A stretch of DNA of 64,000 bases from Leptospira fluminis (lineage in GTDB: Bacteria > Spirochaetota > Leptospiria > Leptospirales > Leptospiraceae), in the NCBI RefSeq assembly GCF_004771275.1, contig NZ_RQEV01000011.1, forward strand, positions 124,001 to 188,000, written 5' to 3'. Positions 17,330 through 26,696 of the stretch are shown piece by piece; positions within the stretch are counted from its first letter, which is position 1, and each line of letters begins with the position of its first letter. The position numbers were made by a program, and so were the translations under genes. The notes under the pieces were generated by a model. It was given only the letters and a program-made list of their open reading frames with translations. It made no database searches and was not told the origin of the DNA.

Positions 17330-18496
17330 GTGTGCATCCGATTTTTGCCCTTAAGGTCCGAAAATTCAAAAAACGTCATAAAAATGTTATCGACCCTTAA
17401 CCGATTGTTAGTCCGATACGTTTGTATGAAATATTTTATAGAAGCCGCTCTTTTTGCCCTCTACTGCCAACGCCCCGAACCGCCGAGAGCGCAGGAAGAC
17501 GAGATTCTAATTTCACTCCCGAACAAGAAAATCCCTGCGATACTATATACGCCCAAGAACACGCCGAAAGGTACCATATTGGCCGTAAACGGACTGGCCT
17601 ATCTAGGAAATAAGGACCCGAGATTCGCCGCGGTCTGCAAGTCCGCTTGCGCCGTAGGTTATACGGTGATTTCCCCCCTTCTCCAGGAAGTCACCGAATT
17701 TAAGATAGAAAAGGAAACGATAGACACGATCCGGGAGATGATTTTAGCGGTATCGTCCGATCCAAAATATTCTCCCAAAGGAAAAATCTCCTATATCGCA
17801 CCCTCGTTTTCGGGAAGCATGGGATTGATCGCCGCTTCCGCACCGGAAGTGAATGGAAGATTGGAATCCATCCTGACCATCGGAGCCTATTGCAACGTGC
17901 AAAGTACTCTGGATTACGTAATGACCTCTCCGGAAGGAGACGAGTATGGTCGCATGATTCTACTTTATAATTTTATTAAATTCGAAATGGGAGAAAACCG
18001 GGAAATCGAATCCGCTTTAAAAGCCTGCGTGATGGACGGTAGTTACGGAAGAGATTCTCTGGAATTACCTTCGGTGCTAGAATCGATAAAACCCGCGAAC
18101 CGCAAAATATTCGAGAACCTTCGGGACGATTCGGAATATAGACAGAAAATCTGGAAGAAAATCGTGGAAAACGCGGGAAAGAAAGCCTCTTTTCTGAAAG
18201 ACCTGGATGTGGAGGACAAACTGAATTCCCTCTCTTGTTCGATTTCGGTGGTCCATGGATTGGGGGATAAGGTGGTGCCTCCCCAGCAAGCCGTCAGAAT
18301 TGCGGAATGTCTCGAAAAGAACAAGGTAAGGTTGATCTTAACGCCTCTGATCTCTCATGGAGACGTGGGGATCTCCTTGAAAACGATCCCGAAGATTTTC
18401 GATCTGATCAATGGATTCGCTTTCTTTTTCAAGCAAATCGGCAGATCCAGGTTTTCATCGGCGCAAAAAAGAGATCCTGAATCCGTAGCTGCCTAA
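17330..18496 (+). CDS. alpha/beta-hydrolase-fold protein
   Basis: A serine-hydrolase-like fold can be traced: a nucleophile-elbow-like segment IAPSFSGSMG (degenerate relative to GxSxG), GLGDKVVPP carrying the Asp position and LISHGDVG carrying the His position. The GTG start at 17330 has a good AAAGGA ribosome site 6-7 nt upstream, giving 388 aa. ATG 17384 or 17426 would begin closer to the hydrophobic stretch (about residues 25-45) that ends in LYC and could be a signal or lipoprotein anchor. Specific substrate unknown. It converges on the SET-domain gene 14 bp downstream. Confidence 0.72.
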   Translation: MCIRFLPLRSENSKNVIKMLSTLNRLLVRYVCMKYFIEAALFALYCQRPEPPRAQEDEILISLPNKKIPAILYTPKNTPKGTILAVNGLAYLGNKDPRFAAVCKSACAVGYTVISPLLQEVTEFKIEKETIDTIREMILAVSSDPKYSPKGKISYIAPSFSGSMGLIAASAPEVNGRLESILTIGAYCNVQSTLDYVMTSPEGDEYGRMILLYNFIKFEMGENREIESALKACVMDGSYGRDSLELPSVLESIKPANRKIFENLRDDSEYRQKIWKKIVENAGKKASFLKDLDVEDKLNSLSCSISVVHGLGDKVVPPQQAVRIAECLEKNKVRLILTPLISHGDVGISLKTIPKIFDLINGFAFFFKQIGRSRFSSAQKRDPESVAA

Positions 18497-18510
18497 AGTT
18501 CGGTTCGGAT

Positions 18511-18942
18511 TCAGTTCCTTTCGACGGGAGAAACGTCCACGTTGATCCAGTATTCGTCACCGTAATCGAAGAAAAGTTCTTCGCCGGCTTTGATCTTGCG
18601 AAGAGCTTCGAATCGGGCGGTCTTCCATCGGGTAGATACCACTAATTTAATATTCGGTTTAGTACTATGGTTGATATAACGGGTATAATTGGACTCTTTT
18701 CCTTCCCCGTAAATCCAATGGTCCTTACAAATCCAAAGTAGATATTTCGATTCGCAGTACTTGGAGGAGTTTGCGGACTTATCATCAAGAACGCGACCCG
18801 TATAAAAACCTACCGTATCGCCTTTTTGAACGTCGGCTTTCGGAAAAAGTCCCATGCCTATTCCGGGGATATGAGATTCCCGAATCTCGAAGTCTGCTCC
18901 CTTCAATATCCTGCGGCGAAGCCGCTTACGTTGTACCTGCAT
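18511..18942 (-). CDS. SET-domain protein-lysine methyltransferase
   Basis: A compact SET domain of 143 aa with both catalytic knots: YINHSTKPN (Asn91-His92-Ser93) and [10 protein letters not shown] with Asp126-Tyr127, plus a GIGMGLFP N-flank. SET enzymes use SAM to methylate lysine side chains. They are classically eukaryotic chromatin enzymes but also occur in bacteria, where targets are mostly unknown. No pre-SET or zinc cluster is present. It is divergent from rppH (169 bp between starts). The ribosome site GGAG touches the ATG, so a TTG 36 nt further in is an alternative start. Confidence 0.88.
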   Translation of the reverse strand: MQVQRKRLRRRILKGADFEIRESHIPGIGMGLFPKADVQKGDTVGFYTGRVLDDKSANSSKYCESKYLLWICKDHWIYGEGKESNYTRYINHSTKPNIKLVVSTRWKTARFEALRKIKAGEELFFDYGDEYWINVDVSPVERN

Positions 18943-19111
18943 CTCCGAAATACGATCCCCCCAAAGAACAGAGCTTTTGTCCCAATGAATAGGAAGGCTT
19001 CACTTTGTCCATCCTCTATTGACTTACGGGAATCGATCGAATGATCTCCGTCTCTTAACGGCAGGGAAACCGCTTGTCTAAGAAACAAAGTAAAGTTTTT
19101 ATTCCTATAGG

Positions 19112-19594
19112 ATGGAAAAACCTTATAGAAAGAACGTCGGGATGGTAGTGTTTAACGCTAGAGGGGAAGTGTTAGTAGGGGAAAGAACGAACTTTCGGGG
19201 TTCGTGGCAATTCCCGCAAGGTGGAATCGACGACGGTGAAGAGGCCGATTCGGCGGCCGCTAGGGAACTGTATGAAGAGGTAGGGGTTTCTAACGCTAAA
19301 ATCGTGTATGAATATCCGGATTGGATCCGGTACGACTTTCCGGACACCCTTCCGTTGAATAAGCATCTCCGAAAATTCAAAGGACAGACTCAAAAATGGT
19401 TCCTACTGTTTTGGAACGGCTCCGCCGAGGATTGCCAATTGGATATTCATGAAAGGGAATTCGAACAGGTTCGGTTCATTCCGTTAAGAGACTGCCTTTC
19501 GACCGTCGTATCCTTTAAAAGAGACGTATACGGCAGGCTTGTGGAAGCATTCGAACCGATAATACGATCTTATTTGGATTCTGAACGACGATGA
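19112..19594 (+). CDS. rppH: RNA pyrophosphohydrolase (Nudix)
   Basis: Nudix hydrolase of the RppH/NudH type, 160 aa. The Nudix box reads [20 protein letters not shown] with the final VGV, and KNVGMVVFN plus WQFPQGG are the RppH-type flanks. RppH removes pyrophosphate from the 5' end of mRNA and starts 5'-dependent decay. Dinucleoside polyphosphate hydrolysis is also known in the family. The stop overlaps the truncated globin start (ATGATGA), so the two are translated together. Confidence 0.93.
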   Translation: MEKPYRKNVGMVVFNARGEVLVGERTNFRGSWQFPQGGIDDGEEADSAAARELYEEVGVSNAKIVYEYPDWIRYDFPDTLPLNKHLRKFKGQTQKWFLLFWNGSAEDCQLDIHEREFEQVRFIPLRDCLSTVVSFKRDVYGRLVEAFEPIIRSYLDSERR

Positions 19595-20022
19595 TGAACG
19601 ACGATCGGATCTATGTTCCTCCCGGAGGACCCCCTCCCGCGGACCCGAGACTGAGATCTTTGTACGTGAAATTAGGGGAGGAGAAAATACGCCTCTTAGT
19701 GGAGGAGTTTTATCGGAACATTGCCTCTAGTCCGATCGTTTGGATGTTTCCGGAAAAGTTAGAGGAAAGTTCGGTCAAATCCGCCGATTTTTTAATCCAG
19801 GTGCTCGGAGGACCTCCGTATTATGTGGAGCGATACGGGTCTCCAAGAATGAGAGCTCGCCACCTTGCTTTTCCTATAGACGAAAAGGCGCGAAGAGTCT
19901 GGCTTTCCTGTTATCGAAAAGCGATCCAAACCTGGGACGCGGACCCGGAAACCAAGGAGATTCTTTGGGATTTTTTGGAAAGCTTTTCCGCTTGGATGGT
20001 AAACAGGTCAACGGAGGAGTGA
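19591..20022 (+). CDS. group II truncated hemoglobin-like protein
   Basis: Two-over-two globin of 143 aa (139-143 depending on the start used in the ATGATG pair). [17 protein letters not shown] provides the B helix with Tyr41 (B10). FPEKLEESS, the [13 protein letters not shown] insert and the proximal His91 in RARHLAFPI are diagnostic of the TrHb2 group, together with WLSCYRKAI in the G helix. Roles in this group include oxygen/NO binding and redox protection. It overlaps rppH and lies 56 bp before acylphosphatase. Cytoplasmic. Confidence 0.9.
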   Translation: MMNDDRIYVPPGGPPPADPRLRSLYVKLGEEKIRLLVEEFYRNIASSPIVWMFPEKLEESSVKSADFLIQVLGGPPYYVERYGSPRMRARHLAFPIDEKARRVWLSCYRKAIQTWDADPETKEILWDFLESFSAWMVNRSTEE

Positions 20023-20078
20023 TTTCTTGTTTCAAATCTTAGAGCAATCGGTGAAACTCTCCTTTATCGAGGATCGGA

Positions 20079-20366
20079 ATGGCGACGAAAAACCAGACAA
20101 GAGCAAAAATAAGAATCAGGGGATCCGTCCAAGGCGTGGGGTTTCGCTATTTCGTCCTGCAAAGAGCCCAAGAATGTAGACTGACCGGTTACACGATGAA
20201 TCTCCCGAGCGGAGAAGTGGAAGTGGTTGTGGAAGGCGACAAGGTCTTCATCGAAGATTTATACAAAGCGGTACAGAGAGGCCCCTCGAAAGCGAAAGTT
20301 GCGGAGACTACGATCCTATGGGAAGAACCCAAGGGAAATTTTAGAACGTTCGAGATCAAACGTTAA
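20079..20366 (+). CDS. acyP: acylphosphatase
   Basis: Small 95-aa alpha/beta protein hydrolysing carboxyl phosphate bonds in acyl phosphates. The catalytic loop RIRGSVQGVGFRYFV supplies the essential Arg, and MNLPSGEVEV supplies the Asn. Both are in the expected spacing for a stand-alone acylphosphatase. It follows the globin gene by 56 bp on the same strand. Confidence 0.96.
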   Translation: MATKNQTRAKIRIRGSVQGVGFRYFVLQRAQECRLTGYTMNLPSGEVEVVVEGDKVFIEDLYKAVQRGPSKAKVAETTILWEEPKGNFRTFEIKR

Positions 20367-20395
20367 ACGAATAGAATCGCCGATAAAAAGAAAGC

Positions 20396-21505
20396 ATGTT
20401 TGAAAAACGGATGGGACGGTTTCACGGAATAAAAGCTGACTTACATTTAATCGCTTCTCTTATATGCCTGTCTCTTTTACCTTTTGCATCCTCTACGGGA
20501 GTGAATCTGACTCAGAACAATTCCCCGTCCATTTATGTGGTCCAGGAAGACAAAGGAATCCTAAGACTGATATCCGTTTCTCCCAATAGCGGAAAAACCC
20601 GTTTGGTTTATACGGGTGCGGTGGAAAAAGGACTCCCCGTATTCCGAAAACAGAATCTCATCCTATTCAAAACCTCCAAAGAACTTTCATTGTTCAATCT
20701 GAGCCTAGGCAAAAGCGAACCCATTCTCGGCTCCCAGGATGCATTTCCGGGAAATTCTGGTTTTTTTAAGGAAAAACCTTGGCTTTTGTTTTCCCGTAAA
20801 TCCAACAACAGATGGGAAACTGTCGTATACGATTACGAAAAACGAAAAGAGGAGAAAGTGCTCCCGGGAACGCAACCGTTTCTATCCGCTGACCACCGGT
20901 ACGTATTTCTGATCGGGAACGAAGTCAAATACTCCGAACACGGGGAAGATTCGCTGCGTGTTCCCGTACATAGATACGAACCGGAGACGGATTCCTTGGT
21001 CACAATAGCTTGGGTGGAATCCGGAAAGGAGAAACTACAACTGTTGGACGTCTATGGACTTTCGGACGATCTAGTCGTAGTACGTGCGGCCACCGAAAAG
21101 GAAAATCGACTCTACCATTTAACGGTTTCCCAAGGAGAATTGGTAAAATTGGATAAGGTCTTTTATCCTTCTAAAACGAACGAGGATCCTAAGGAACAAT
21201 TCAACGTAAGCGCAAGCTCCGACGGGAAGACCCTAGTCTTTACGGAAAGGTCCGAAGGAAAATTCGGTTATCTCGTCGTGATCGACTTGGTTTTAAAACA
21301 GAGGTTCGAATCCGCTTTTTTGGGCTCCTTTCCGGTTATCAAAAACGGAGTCGTTTATTTTCTCTGCGATCCGAAATTCGTAAAGGGAACCAAGGAGACG
21401 GAATACAAACCTTATTCCAGTTACACACTTTATTCTTTGGATTATAAAAAGGACAGGATCCGTGCGATCACTCCTCTTTCCGGTAAAGCGGAAGTTTTGG
21501 AGTAA
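20396..21505 (+). CDS. exported beta-propeller-like protein of unknown function
   Basis: An N-terminal hydrophobic signal (about residues 18-35, LIASLICLSLLPFASS) points to export. The remaining 330 residues are beta-rich, with repeated strand pairs of the type TKELSLFNLSLGK and YLVVIDLVLKQR that recall TolB/WD-like propeller blades. No catalytic motif is visible. The first 17 residues before the signal are basic, so the real start may lie further in, at ATG 20426. It is 29 bp after acyP and convergent with the next gene. Confidence 0.7.
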   Translation: MFEKRMGRFHGIKADLHLIASLICLSLLPFASSTGVNLTQNNSPSIYVVQEDKGILRLISVSPNSGKTRLVYTGAVEKGLPVFRKQNLILFKTSKELSLFNLSLGKSEPILGSQDAFPGNSGFFKEKPWLLFSRKSNNRWETVVYDYEKRKEEKVLPGTQPFLSADHRYVFLIGNEVKYSEHGEDSLRVPVHRYEPETDSLVTIAWVESGKEKLQLLDVYGLSDDLVVVRAATEKENRLYHLTVSQGELVKLDKVFYPSKTNEDPKEQFNVSASSDGKTLVFTERSEGKFGYLVVIDLVLKQRFESAFLGSFPVIKNGVVYFLCDPKFVKGTKETEYKPYSSYTLYSLDYKKDRIRAITPLSGKAEVLE

Positions 21506-21518
21506 GGGTTCCGACGAT

Positions 21519-23042
21519 TCAAAGAACTTTCAAAAAATCGGTCCTTAAAATTTCGTATTTTCTCCGGAGCTTATTTTCCTCTTCCAACTTACGATCCAGT
21601 TGCTCGTAATCCAGAACGGAAAGCACATGAAGCGCCTCGGAAAACAGGGATTCCCTGAAACCCATAAAGAAAGCCATCCGATAAAGCCAGGAAACCTTTG
21701 CGCCTAGACAACCGATCACAGCTCCGCAAAACGTATCCCGGAAACTCTCCTTATTAAACCACAAGGCCAGTCGATTTCGTTTAGAATAGATCGTTAAAAG
21801 AAAAGAAATCGCGGTCTCCGATTGGAATGAATATTTATCCTCCAATTGACCGAGAATACTTAAGACGGTCGCCTCCGAATTCGGACATATACAGAGACAG
21901 GGTCCTTTCTCCCCGAAATATACCATACTCAAAAACCTATCGTCTCTTTCCAGGTTCTTGGCCAGTTTGGAAACGGTAAACGCTTCTCCTTCCAGTCTTA
22001 AAAACCTTGCCATGGACGGTTCGGCTTCGGGAAGAGTTTCCATTAAACCTTTTTCGATCCGGCGATTTTCCGTCTCTATCCTGTAACTTCTAGCGGAAAG
22101 AGCCTTTTCTCCGATTGCGGCGATCAAAGAAAGCAAATCCCCGTCCAAAGAAATTCCTAATCTTTGGGAGAATTTCTTCCATTCACCGACGAGCATCTGA
22201 TCCCGGACGAGAACCGGATTTTCGATCAACTCGTCGTACAAGGTATCCAGGAAATTTTCCCGAAAGGAACTGATTTCGGTTTCCAAAGCGGGAATGGAAT
22301 TCGTTAATTTAGGAAGCAACTGGTACCGATACGTGTTCCTTGCTTTTTTATAAAGCGCCTCCGCTTCCGCTTCGGGAACGTAAACGTATCCGAAGTTCTT
22401 TGTCGGGAGTACGAACCCTTCTTCCCTCAAAAAAGCGTCGATCTGTTCCTCGGCTTCGGGCAAGGCCTCTTCGCGCAATAGTTCGAGTACTCGGATCCTT
22501 TCCAGGTAACCGATCAGAATCTCTTTCGAAGATCGTTTCTGATCCGACCACTTGCCCTCTATAACGTCGTCGAGAAGGATTTCCAACTTCCTTGCCCTAC
22601 TCGTCTGACTTTCGATCGTATAATTACGGACCGCCCAAGCGGATCTTCTGTGAATTTCGAGGATGAGATTCTTAAAGGCTTCCCGATCCCGAGTATTTTC
22701 TCCCTTGGCGGAAACCAAATGGAGCACGACTTCCCCGTCCCTCTTTTCTTTGCGATACTTGATCCTAGGAACAAGGACGATCAATCCTTCTTTAACCAAA
22801 GTCTCCACTCTGGAATACATCTTTCGATCCCAATCCACTTCGGCATTCAGCGTGGGAAGTTTTCCGTCCGAAAGACCTTCCGGGCGGGAATTGATTCTGG
22901 ACAAGGTCAAAAGACTTTCCGTATCCGTATCGAAGTAAGACCTGGGACCGGAGTGGATTTTCAACTCCGTTCGAAGCAGCGGATGGTGGTAAACGATCGC
23001 ATCCTCTTTGAGCACGGGTTCGGCTGTCTCGACTTTCATCAT
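21519..23042 (-). CDS. orphan protein of unknown function, 507 aa
   Basis: I do not recognise this family. The sequence starts with a mixed alpha/beta segment (PLLRTELKIHSGPRSYF), followed by long helical stretches. The middle is strongly acidic and basic in turn, as in coiled coils, and a C-terminal part (about 360-480) contains short hydrophobic segments without clear membrane anchors. The initial Met-Met follows AGAGG. It stands alone on its strand, with an 8-bp inverted repeat 37-62 bp upstream (23079-23104). The frame is long and uninterrupted, so it is surely coding. Confidence 0.75.
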   Translation of the reverse strand: MMKVETAEPVLKEDAIVYHHPLLRTELKIHSGPRSYFDTDTESLLTLSRINSRPEGLSDGKLPTLNAEVDWDRKMYSRVETLVKEGLIVLVPRIKYRKEKRDGEVVLHLVSAKGENTRDREAFKNLILEIHRRSAWAVRNYTIESQTSRARKLEILLDDVIEGKWSDQKRSSKEILIGYLERIRVLELLREEALPEAEEQIDAFLREEGFVLPTKNFGYVYVPEAEAEALYKKARNTYRYQLLPKLTNSIPALETEISSFRENFLDTLYDELIENPVLVRDQMLVGEWKKFSQRLGISLDGDLLSLIAAIGEKALSARSYRIETENRRIEKGLMETLPEAEPSMARFLRLEGEAFTVSKLAKNLERDDRFLSMVYFGEKGPCLCICPNSEATVLSILGQLEDKYSFQSETAISFLLTIYSKRNRLALWFNKESFRDTFCGAVIGCLGAKVSWLYRMAFFMGFRESLFSEALHVLSVLDYEQLDRKLEEENKLRRKYEILRTDFLKVL

Positions 23043-23078
23043 TAGGTGCCTCTTGTATACCCATCTTCATTTAACACC

Positions 23079-23104
23079 ATTTTTGCCGCATTCGCTGCAA
23101 AAAT
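23079..23104. repeat. 8-bp inverted repeat upstream of the 507-aa orphan gene
   Basis: ATTTTTGC (23079-23086) and GCAAAAAT (23097-23104) are perfectly complementary with a 10-bp spacer. The centre lies about 50 bp upstream of the gene start at 23042. It could be an operator or a leader hairpin, and nothing else supports either reading. Confidence 0.35.
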
Positions 23105-23271
23105 TCCGATTCCGTTCTTCTTTTTTACGGTTTTTCGGGAAATGAATAGCCGGAAAGGATTAGTTTAGAATTTTATAAACTATTTATTTCCACAAAAGGG
23201 ACATAGAAACGAACCGTAATGTATGCGGCTCCGAACATATAAAATTTCCGGATGCGAGCAATCGGAAAGGT

Positions 23272-25548
23272 TCACTTGATTGTGGCGATTGGGAAGTCCT
23301 GGCCATGCTGCGCGGTGTACGGATATTGTTCCCGTTTGAAATAATCCTTAGCGATTTCGGGAACACGTCTATTGATGTAAGGAATCAATTCTCCGACCGA
23401 AACCGTTTTTGATTTTCCCGCTTTTCCTTCCAAGGCTTCCAAAATGCTAGTGGTTAAAAGTCCATGTCCGGTCAAAGTGGATTCCCATGCATACTGCTTC
23501 TTTAGCGAAGCTGCTACGACCCAGACTCCCGCAGTTTTGGCGAAAATTCCCAGTGCGGCTTGGTCCTCGGAACCGCCCCTCATGGTAACCAACCAATCTC
23601 CTCCGGATTGGCAGGTATCGATGATCACGAATTTTTTCGTGGCTTCTATCCTGGAAACCAACTTGACCAATTCTTGCTGCGACAAGCCCGACTGAATGAT
23701 CTGAATATTGTTCCCGGGATTTTCTTGCGGCAAAAAGTAATACGTACGATCCTCCGATAACCCGTGCCCTGCGATATAAATCAAGGCCACATCTTCCGGC
23801 TTTGCCTTTTCGGACGCGGAATGGAACGCACGCTCTATACCTTCCCGATTGGCATCGGAGTCGAAAGCCTCGTAGACATAGGTGTTCGAAAAGAGATCTC
23901 CCGCTCTTTCTCTCACGGCATCCCGAATCGCCTTAGCGTCGGCAACCGCGTATTTCAGATTCAGATCGGGATTTTTGTACCGATCTATTCCGATCGTTAC
24001 AATATGCAATGCAGGCCTGGCGCCCGCGCCGAATTTCTTATCCGAATCTATACTTACGTTCCTGGAAAACGACGCCATCCCGAGCCGACTCTTCGCCACG
24101 GCCTGGAACGTGTTTGCACCGCCGATAAGAGGTGCGACGACTCTTCTAACGACGCATTTCCCTTCCGAACGAATCTGGATGCCTCGCATTTTTTCCGGAT
24201 CGATCAGGGCTCCGTTATGGTACAGCAGAACTTCCTTGATTCCGCCTCCGGTGTCGCAGGATTTGATTTCCAAATCGATCTTCTGCTCTTTCGTTTTGGG
24301 CATATCGGCGATGGCAAGAGAAACGCTCGGAGCGGGAGACTCCTTATACAGTTCCACTATATTCTTTTGCGGCTTTGCCTCATTCACTTCGCTTAATAAT
24401 TCGGAATAAAGATTCGGAGTATAAAGTTTATCGAAAAACTGGTCTATGTTGACCACCTGGCCGGAAATCTTATCTTCGAATTCGATGGAATCCACGGAAT
24501 GCGAATCGTCATATTCAAAACGTCCATCCTCGGTAAAGACTACCTTTCCGCGCTCCGTCAGGATCACGTTCCCCAGTCTTTTCCCTTTTAAGTTCCAGAA
24601 ACTATGGGAACCGTCCGTACTCGAGGTGATCAGAATCTCGCCTTTATGGAGAAATTTTACGTCCGTTAAATCTTCCGTATGTCCTTCCAATACGGAAACA
24701 AGATGACCCGATAGATTCCAAATCCTCGCGGTCCTATCCTGGCTGGCTGTAGCGATCCAATTGCCGTTCGGAGCGAACGCGATTCCGGAAATCGAGGACG
24801 TATGTCCCAGGAAATCCCTCAATTTTTCCCCTTTGAAATTCCAAAGAATCGCCTTATTGTCCAGACCGCCCGATACGAAAGTTTCTCCGTTAGGCGAAAT
24901 TGCAACGGTGGAAACAGAAGCGCTATGTCCTTCCATTTCCCTCAACAATTTCCCTTTTACCTGCCAGATGGAGATTTTTCCGTCGTCCGACCCCGCCACC
25001 AGAAATTTTCCGTCTTTGGAAGCGTCGATGGAAGTGATCGCGTCCGTATGGAATACGTACCTATAGATCAATTTGCCGGAAAGATCCCACTGATAGATCT
25101 TTCCGTCGTCGGAAGCCGTATAAAAACTCTTTCCGTCCGGTGAGAACAGAACGACCTGCGTCCATCCTTCGCTGCTATGAGTCGCAAGAAGTTTCTTACC
25201 GCTTCTATCCCAAAGAATAGCGGTGTCCCCGTCCCCTTTTGTCAGAATCTTATCTCCCTGCGGGGACAAGGAAACGGAGGTAACGGGACTGGTGTTTTCC
25301 GAAAGCGTCACGAAGGTGCGATTGTTCAGACTCCATATCCTAGCGGTCTTGTCCTCGCAACCGGAGACGAACGTATTTCCGTCCGCGGATACGGAAATGC
25401 TCAACACTCCCGAAGACCGAGCGATCTTCGGAATGAAAGTCTCCTCGGAAGCGGCGCTCCCCTGCGTACGGACCGGAGAGGACGTTCCTAAAACCAATAG
25501 GAAGATCGTCAGTATTTTCTTAGAAGTGCTTCGGACCGGGATTTTCAT
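23272..25548 (-). CDS. exported WD40-repeat protein with C-terminal caspase-like (C14) domain
   Basis: Three-part protein of 758 aa. Residues 1-32 form a signal peptide (basic start, then ILTIFLLVLGTS). Residues about 40-335 hold seven WD40 blades, ending in IWSL, LWDR, QWDL, IWQV, LWNF, IWNL and FWNL, enough for a closed propeller. A linker domain follows (340-500). The C-terminal part (513-758) is a caspase/metacaspase-type peptidase: VTIGIDRY, catalytic His595 in IYIAGHGLS, catalytic Cys646 in IIDTCQSGG. Unlike most bacterial caspase-like proteins it should act outside the cytoplasm. It follows an SPFH lipoprotein gene by 24 bp. Confidence 0.92.
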   Translation of the reverse strand: MKIPVRSTSKKILTIFLLVLGTSSPVRTQGSAASEETFIPKIARSSGVLSISVSADGNTFVSGCEDKTARIWSLNNRTFVTLSENTSPVTSVSLSPQGDKILTKGDGDTAILWDRSGKKLLATHSSEGWTQVVLFSPDGKSFYTASDDGKIYQWDLSGKLIYRYVFHTDAITSIDASKDGKFLVAGSDDGKISIWQVKGKLLREMEGHSASVSTVAISPNGETFVSGGLDNKAILWNFKGEKLRDFLGHTSSISGIAFAPNGNWIATASQDRTARIWNLSGHLVSVLEGHTEDLTDVKFLHKGEILITSSTDGSHSFWNLKGKRLGNVILTERGKVVFTEDGRFEYDDSHSVDSIEFEDKISGQVVNIDQFFDKLYTPNLYSELLSEVNEAKPQKNIVELYKESPAPSVSLAIADMPKTKEQKIDLEIKSCDTGGGIKEVLLYHNGALIDPEKMRGIQIRSEGKCVVRRVVAPLIGGANTFQAVAKSRLGMASFSRNVSIDSDKKFGAGARPALHIVTIGIDRYKNPDLNLKYAVADAKAIRDAVRERAGDLFSNTYVYEAFDSDANREGIERAFHSASEKAKPEDVALIYIAGHGLSEDRTYYFLPQENPGNNIQIIQSGLSQQELVKLVSRIEATKKFVIIDTCQSGGDWLVTMRGGSEDQAALGIFAKTAGVWVVAASLKKQYAWESTLTGHGLLTTSILEALEGKAGKSKTVSVGELIPYINRRVPEIAKDYFKREQYPYTAQHGQDFPIATIK

Positions 25549-25572
25549 CTTCCTTTCTTCCTGCGTTTCCTT

Positions 25573-26433
25573 CTAATCCGGTTTTCCGGGTTCCGGCCTT
25601 CCTCCGAGTTGCGGGTTGATGATGACCGGTAAGGAATCCTTACCTAACGGATAATAGATGATCTTGTTGTTCGGATTCTCCAAGGCTTTGAATTGGATAT
25701 ATTTGGTCGTCAGTTTACTGTTGATCATTTCCTGGGCTTCCGCAGCGGCTTTGGCCTTAATCACGTTCGATTTGGCCTCCGCTTCGGCTTCGATGATCCG
25801 GATTTCGGCCTCGCGCTTCGCTTTCATCCTTTCCATCTCGTTGTCCTTTTGGGTGATGCGGATCTGGAACTTCATCGCCTCCAACTGCTGTTCCTTAGTT
25901 AACTTTTCCTCTATCGCCTGAAAGATCTTCTGGCTGTAATTAATGTCGCTGAGAACCACGTCGTCGACTTCCACATGCTTTCCTTGGATCCGGCGCATCA
26001 CTTCGGTCTTGATCTCCTTTTCTATATCGGGAGTTTTTTTCGAGATCTGGATCATAGGATAGCTCGTCATCACGTTTCGGATACAGGTCCGAAATTCCGG
26101 TTGAACCACCATATTATAAAAGTCCCTGCCTATCTTCGTCTGAAGATCGTATATCTCTTCTACGATGGGCTTGATTATGATGGTCGCTACGACTTCGATC
26201 CGAAGGTCGTCCCGAGTGATGACTTCCACCTTTTCCGTGTGGGATTGGAGTTGAACGGGGTATTCTATGATTCTTTCGAAGAACCCGATAGGAAAATAAA
26301 AGCCGGGCGGTAAGGATTTCTTATCCAATTCCTTATTGATCGAATCGAACCTCAGTCCGACGTGACCGAGAGGAACGGTCGCCGAGCAACTTGCGAGAAA
26401 AAAGAACAAAATGAACCGAGCTTTCTTCGTCAT
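25573..26433 (-). CDS. SPFH/prohibitin-like lipoprotein
   Basis: Band-7/SPFH protein of 286 aa. The signal ends in the lipobox LASC (Cys16), followed directly by an SPFH domain: VPLGHVGLRFDSI, then YPVQLQSHTEKVEVITRDD, a prohibitin-like signature, through about residue 190. A coiled coil with repeated KREAEIRIIEAEAEAKS-like segments (about 195-235) should drive oligomerisation. Lipid anchoring plus export places it in the periplasm or at the outer membrane, unusual for SPFH proteins, which are normally on the cytoplasmic or membrane-integral side. Probably co-transcribed with the WD40-caspase gene downstream. Confidence 0.9.
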   Translation of the reverse strand: MTKKARFILFFFLASCSATVPLGHVGLRFDSINKELDKKSLPPGFYFPIGFFERIIEYPVQLQSHTEKVEVITRDDLRIEVVATIIIKPIVEEIYDLQTKIGRDFYNMVVQPEFRTCIRNVMTSYPMIQISKKTPDIEKEIKTEVMRRIQGKHVEVDDVVLSDINYSQKIFQAIEEKLTKEQQLEAMKFQIRITQKDNEMERMKAKREAEIRIIEAEAEAKSNVIKAKAAAEAQEMINSKLTTKYIQFKALENPNNKIIYYPLGKDSLPVIINPQLGGRPEPGKPD

Positions 26434-26696
26434 TCTATAATACTCTCCGAATCGATGTCTCCGAACACGGAATTAGACGGAACTCCCGAAAGTGTTTCCT
26501 ATCCGGCGCGAATCTGACTATAATTCTTATTTTCCGGAGTGACAATCTATTTTCCCTTTCGACCCGGTGAACTAGAATTCCTTTCCCGGAAGTTCCTGAC
26601 TTTCGGACATACATTAAAAATTCTTGCGAAAGAACCGGCTCTTTCCATTCTTTCAGTGAGGAAAATTTTCGGAATCGATTCCGAAGGAGGCTTAGA

